Source of the DNA: Verpa conica | Lineage: Eukaryota; Ascomycota; Pezizomycetes; Pezizales; Morchellaceae | DNA length: 64,000 bases | Assembly (NCBI GenBank): GCA_033030425.1 | Contig: JAUFSD010000002.1 | Span: 1,364,001-1,428,000 of the forward strand | Reading direction: 5' to 3' | Part shown: piece by piece, positions 62,288 through 64,000 of the stretch | How positions within the stretch are numbered: the stretch's first letter is position 1 | Layout: the number at the start of each line of letters is the position of its first letter | Made by a program: the position numbers and the translations under genes | Notes under the pieces: model-generated | The model's database searches: none | What the model was told of the DNA's origin: nothing | Seen by the model: the letters and a program-made list of their open reading frames with translations, nothing else

Positions 62288-64000
62288 TCACCCAATGCGA
62301 ATAACGACACCAACGCCTAATGCTTTCGCCTCCCGAATACAACAACTAAGACACGTTCTCCCTCTTCCACCAACAATCGCATGAACGCCTCTCTCCGCAC
62401 ACCAAGCCCTTGCAAGTACTTCTCTATCTCTTCCTTCTCCACCCGCCTCTATGACTAGGATAGAACTTCTATATTTCATTTCATCCTCCTCTCGTACAAG
62501 TGACTCGATCGAAAGCATATTGTAGTGAAATTCCTTATGTAGTGGATGTCCAATCTTTTTCTTTTGCTCTTCAGGGTCTGTTCTCGGGGCCTTAATGCTT
62601 GAGTGTGGTTCAAGGCAGGGGAAAGATGTGATGAAGAAGACTTCATATCTCAGCTTTACCGCAAGCTCTTCCGTTTCGCCGAGTTGGAAATGTAACTCGG
62701 CATCGTACTTTGGAGAGTTCTCCAATTGTATCTCTAGATCCTCCTCCTGGGGAGGTTCGTTTAGGACAAGCCTTTCTAACAAGACTTCCTCGCCGGAAAT
62801 AATATCGTCTTTCGGTATAGATAAGTCGCTAGACAAGATGCCCTTTGATTCTCTATAATTTTTTCCAAGCGGATTCGACTCCTCTTTCACCCGACGCGGG
62901 GTTAATACCCTAGCTTCCTCATCATCTTCAGGCAGAAGTGAATAAATATTTAACCACCCGTTCAATACAACATTATATACCATTCCATTCTCAGTAGGTA
63001 CCCTGATACCCACGCATGGCCCAATCCATCCGCCAACCTCTTTAGATCCGCCATACCCTGCTAACACCCTTCCAACAATGCAATTGCTACTCCACCAGGT
63101 TGAATTTTCGTACTGAAATCCAGCATAAAGTATTGAATTATCTCCTAAGCTATCCACAGCAGCGGCGTCGTTCTCGAGCAGCGTTGAGATTAGAAAATGC
63201 GGCAACCCTTCGCCTGGTAATATTAACCCCGAGAAATACGTTCTTGACAACCAGCCACCAGATCCCATTGTCTTCATTAGCGCAGATGATCTTGTTGGAC
63301 TACTACTAGCTATTATGGACGGAGTGGCGGATGATGGTGCTAACTCTTGTATCCTTTTTGGGCGGCCAACGGTCTGGAAGTAGCTATTCGCAGACGCAGA
63401 CATCATGGAAAGTGGCGTTGCTAATGGGGTACCACTTATAGAATGTGCTGGGGTTGAGAAGGTCGAAGGAGAACGGATCTTTTCCTGGAGGTGTAGGGAT
63501 AAAGCCTCAATATGGGGCCATTGGAGGCATCTCGCGAAGTACATTAGTGCCGAGAATTGTCTAGTTAAATTTCGAGGATATATTAAAGCTTCGTATGACC
63601 TTGTACCATCCTCATCCTCATTATACTCATCCGCTTCAGGGGGTGGTGAAGGTGGAGTAGCTTTTGATGAGAACCACCCTCTCCTCTCAGATGATGGGGG
63701 AGCTAGGTGGGCGGGGTCTTTCTCTGCTGTAGACTCGTCTTCTATTATCCGGACATTATCTAGCCACCTCCGTGCCAGAAGTATATCCCACTCCACCTTC
63801 TTGGTCCCAATCCTTTTGAACCTTTTGCACATATCCTCCTTTGATTCTGCGAGTTCGTTGTACTCCATAGTTTCAATGGTTGCATCGTTGAATAAAACGT
63901 CTAGTCTGACCGCTAATTCGCAAGCAAGAAGAATTTGAAGTAGTAGCCAAACTTTTTCCGCATCTCTTTCAGAGACAGTATCTTCGTCTTCATCTTCATC
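62288..64000 (-). CDS. Large protein without recognised family, C-terminal 570 residues, 5' end beyond window
   Basis: A single uninterrupted frame runs from the right edge to TGA at 62288-62290. The ATG at 63866-63868 is probably internal, because in-frame sequence continues upstream with helical content (ERDAEKVWLLLQILLACELA) behind an acidic DEDEDED run. Segments that look conserved include WLSRTYFSGLILPGEGLPHF, LISTLLENDAAAVDSLGDN, YENSTWWSSNCIVGRVLAGY and a C-terminal block rich in Arg, Cys and Gly (RDREVLARAWCAERGVHAIV, CCIREAKALGVGVVIRIG). They alternate with acidic, disordered linkers. The WLSRTYFSGL...WWSSNCIVGRV pattern resembles, from memory, a Pezizomycotina-wide protein of unknown function. 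There is no signal peptide or TM in the visible part. Function is not proposed. Confidence 0.75.
   Translation of the reverse strand, partial: DEDEDEDTVSERDAEKVWLLLQILLACELAVRLDVLFNDATIETMEYNELAESKEDMCKRFKRIGTKKVEWDILLARRWLDNVRIIEDESTAEKDPAHLAPPSSERRGWFSSKATPPSPPPEADEYNEDEDGTRSYEALIYPRNLTRQFSALMYFARCLQWPHIEALSLHLQEKIRSPSTFSTPAHSISGTPLATPLSMMSASANSYFQTVGRPKRIQELAPSSATPSIIASSSPTRSSALMKTMGSGGWLSRTYFSGLILPGEGLPHFLISTLLENDAAAVDSLGDNSILYAGFQYENSTWWSSNCIVGRVLAGYGGSKEVGGWIGPCVGIRVPTENGMVYNVVLNGWLNIYSLLPEDDEEARVLTPRRVKEESNPLGKNYRESKGILSSDLSIPKDDIISGEEVLLERLVLNEPPQEEDLEIQLENSPKYDAELHFQLGETEELAVKLRYEVFFITSFPCLEPHSSIKAPRTDPEEQKKKIGHPLHKEFHYNMLSIESLVREEDEMKYRSSILVIEAGGEGRDREVLARAWCAERGVHAIVGGRGRTCLSCCIREAKALGVGVVIRIG

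Noticed and set aside
1..64000. CRISPR arrays, bacterial-type operons, rRNA genes
   Set aside because: No regularly spaced repeats, no operon-like gene spacing and no rRNA-like conserved stretch; the DNA is eukaryotic.

Overview
The window looks like nuclear DNA of a filamentous ascomycete (Pezizomycotina). Genes are split by short GT-AG introns, mostly 50-100 nt. Reading exons across them gives complete fungal proteins such as ribosomal protein eL24, Gna1, TYW3, glutamate decarboxylase, an Hsl1/Gin4-type kinase, a Pho85-type cyclin, Zn2Cys6 and C2H2 regulators, and sedoheptulose-1,7-bisphosphatase. There are 15 supportable protein genes in 64 kb, in small clusters separated by gene-empty tracts of 4-11 kb. 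That low density suggests an expanded genome such as those of truffle- or morel-like Pezizomycetes, but this placement is inference only. All exon models were built by hand from splice signals, reading frame and family conservation, and nearly all close exactly in frame.

Layout: 1-700 (-), 5'-complete part of a DUF262 (GmrSD-N-like) gene running off the left edge. 1331-1965 (-) DUF1348/NTF2-like protein, head-to-head with 2386-2947 (+) glucosamine-6-phosphate N-acetyltransferase. 3469-4341 (-) eL24. 5060-6941 (-) glutamate decarboxylase. 8314-9098 (+) small membrane protein. 9.1-13.4 kb, no genes but a palindrome-rich tract and a hairpin. 13359-14425 (-) TYW3, head-to-head with 14624-17866 (+) a nine-exon DUF2461 gene with unusually long introns. 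22318-23824 (+) Zn2Cys6 regulator. 23.8-30 kb, no convincing gene. 30056-34365 (-) Hsl1/Gin4-family kinase. 36408-38214 (-) C2H2 regulator whose first exon is not found. 38.2-49.5 kb, gene-empty. 49537-51764 (-) Pcl-type cyclin. 51.8-59.6 kb, gene-empty. 59610-59950 (-) 86-aa TM/coiled-coil protein, head-to-head with 60242-61212 (+) SHB17. 62288-64000 (-) 3' part of a large protein I cannot assign to a known family.

The genes do not form a biosynthetic cluster. Themes are housekeeping (translation, tRNA modification, UDP-GlcNAc supply, pentose phosphate metabolism, glutamate/GABA) and cell-cycle or morphogenesis control (Hsl1/Gin4 kinase and Pcl cyclin). I found no clear new multigene system. 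The most unusual signals are a more than ten-fold excess of the palindrome TACATGTA confined to non-coding DNA, a 13-nt microexon carrying part of the SHB17 catalytic motif, a probable GC-AG intron, two introns of one gene sharing nearly identical 5' ends, and a eukaryotic DUF262 protein that keeps the DGKQR motif.
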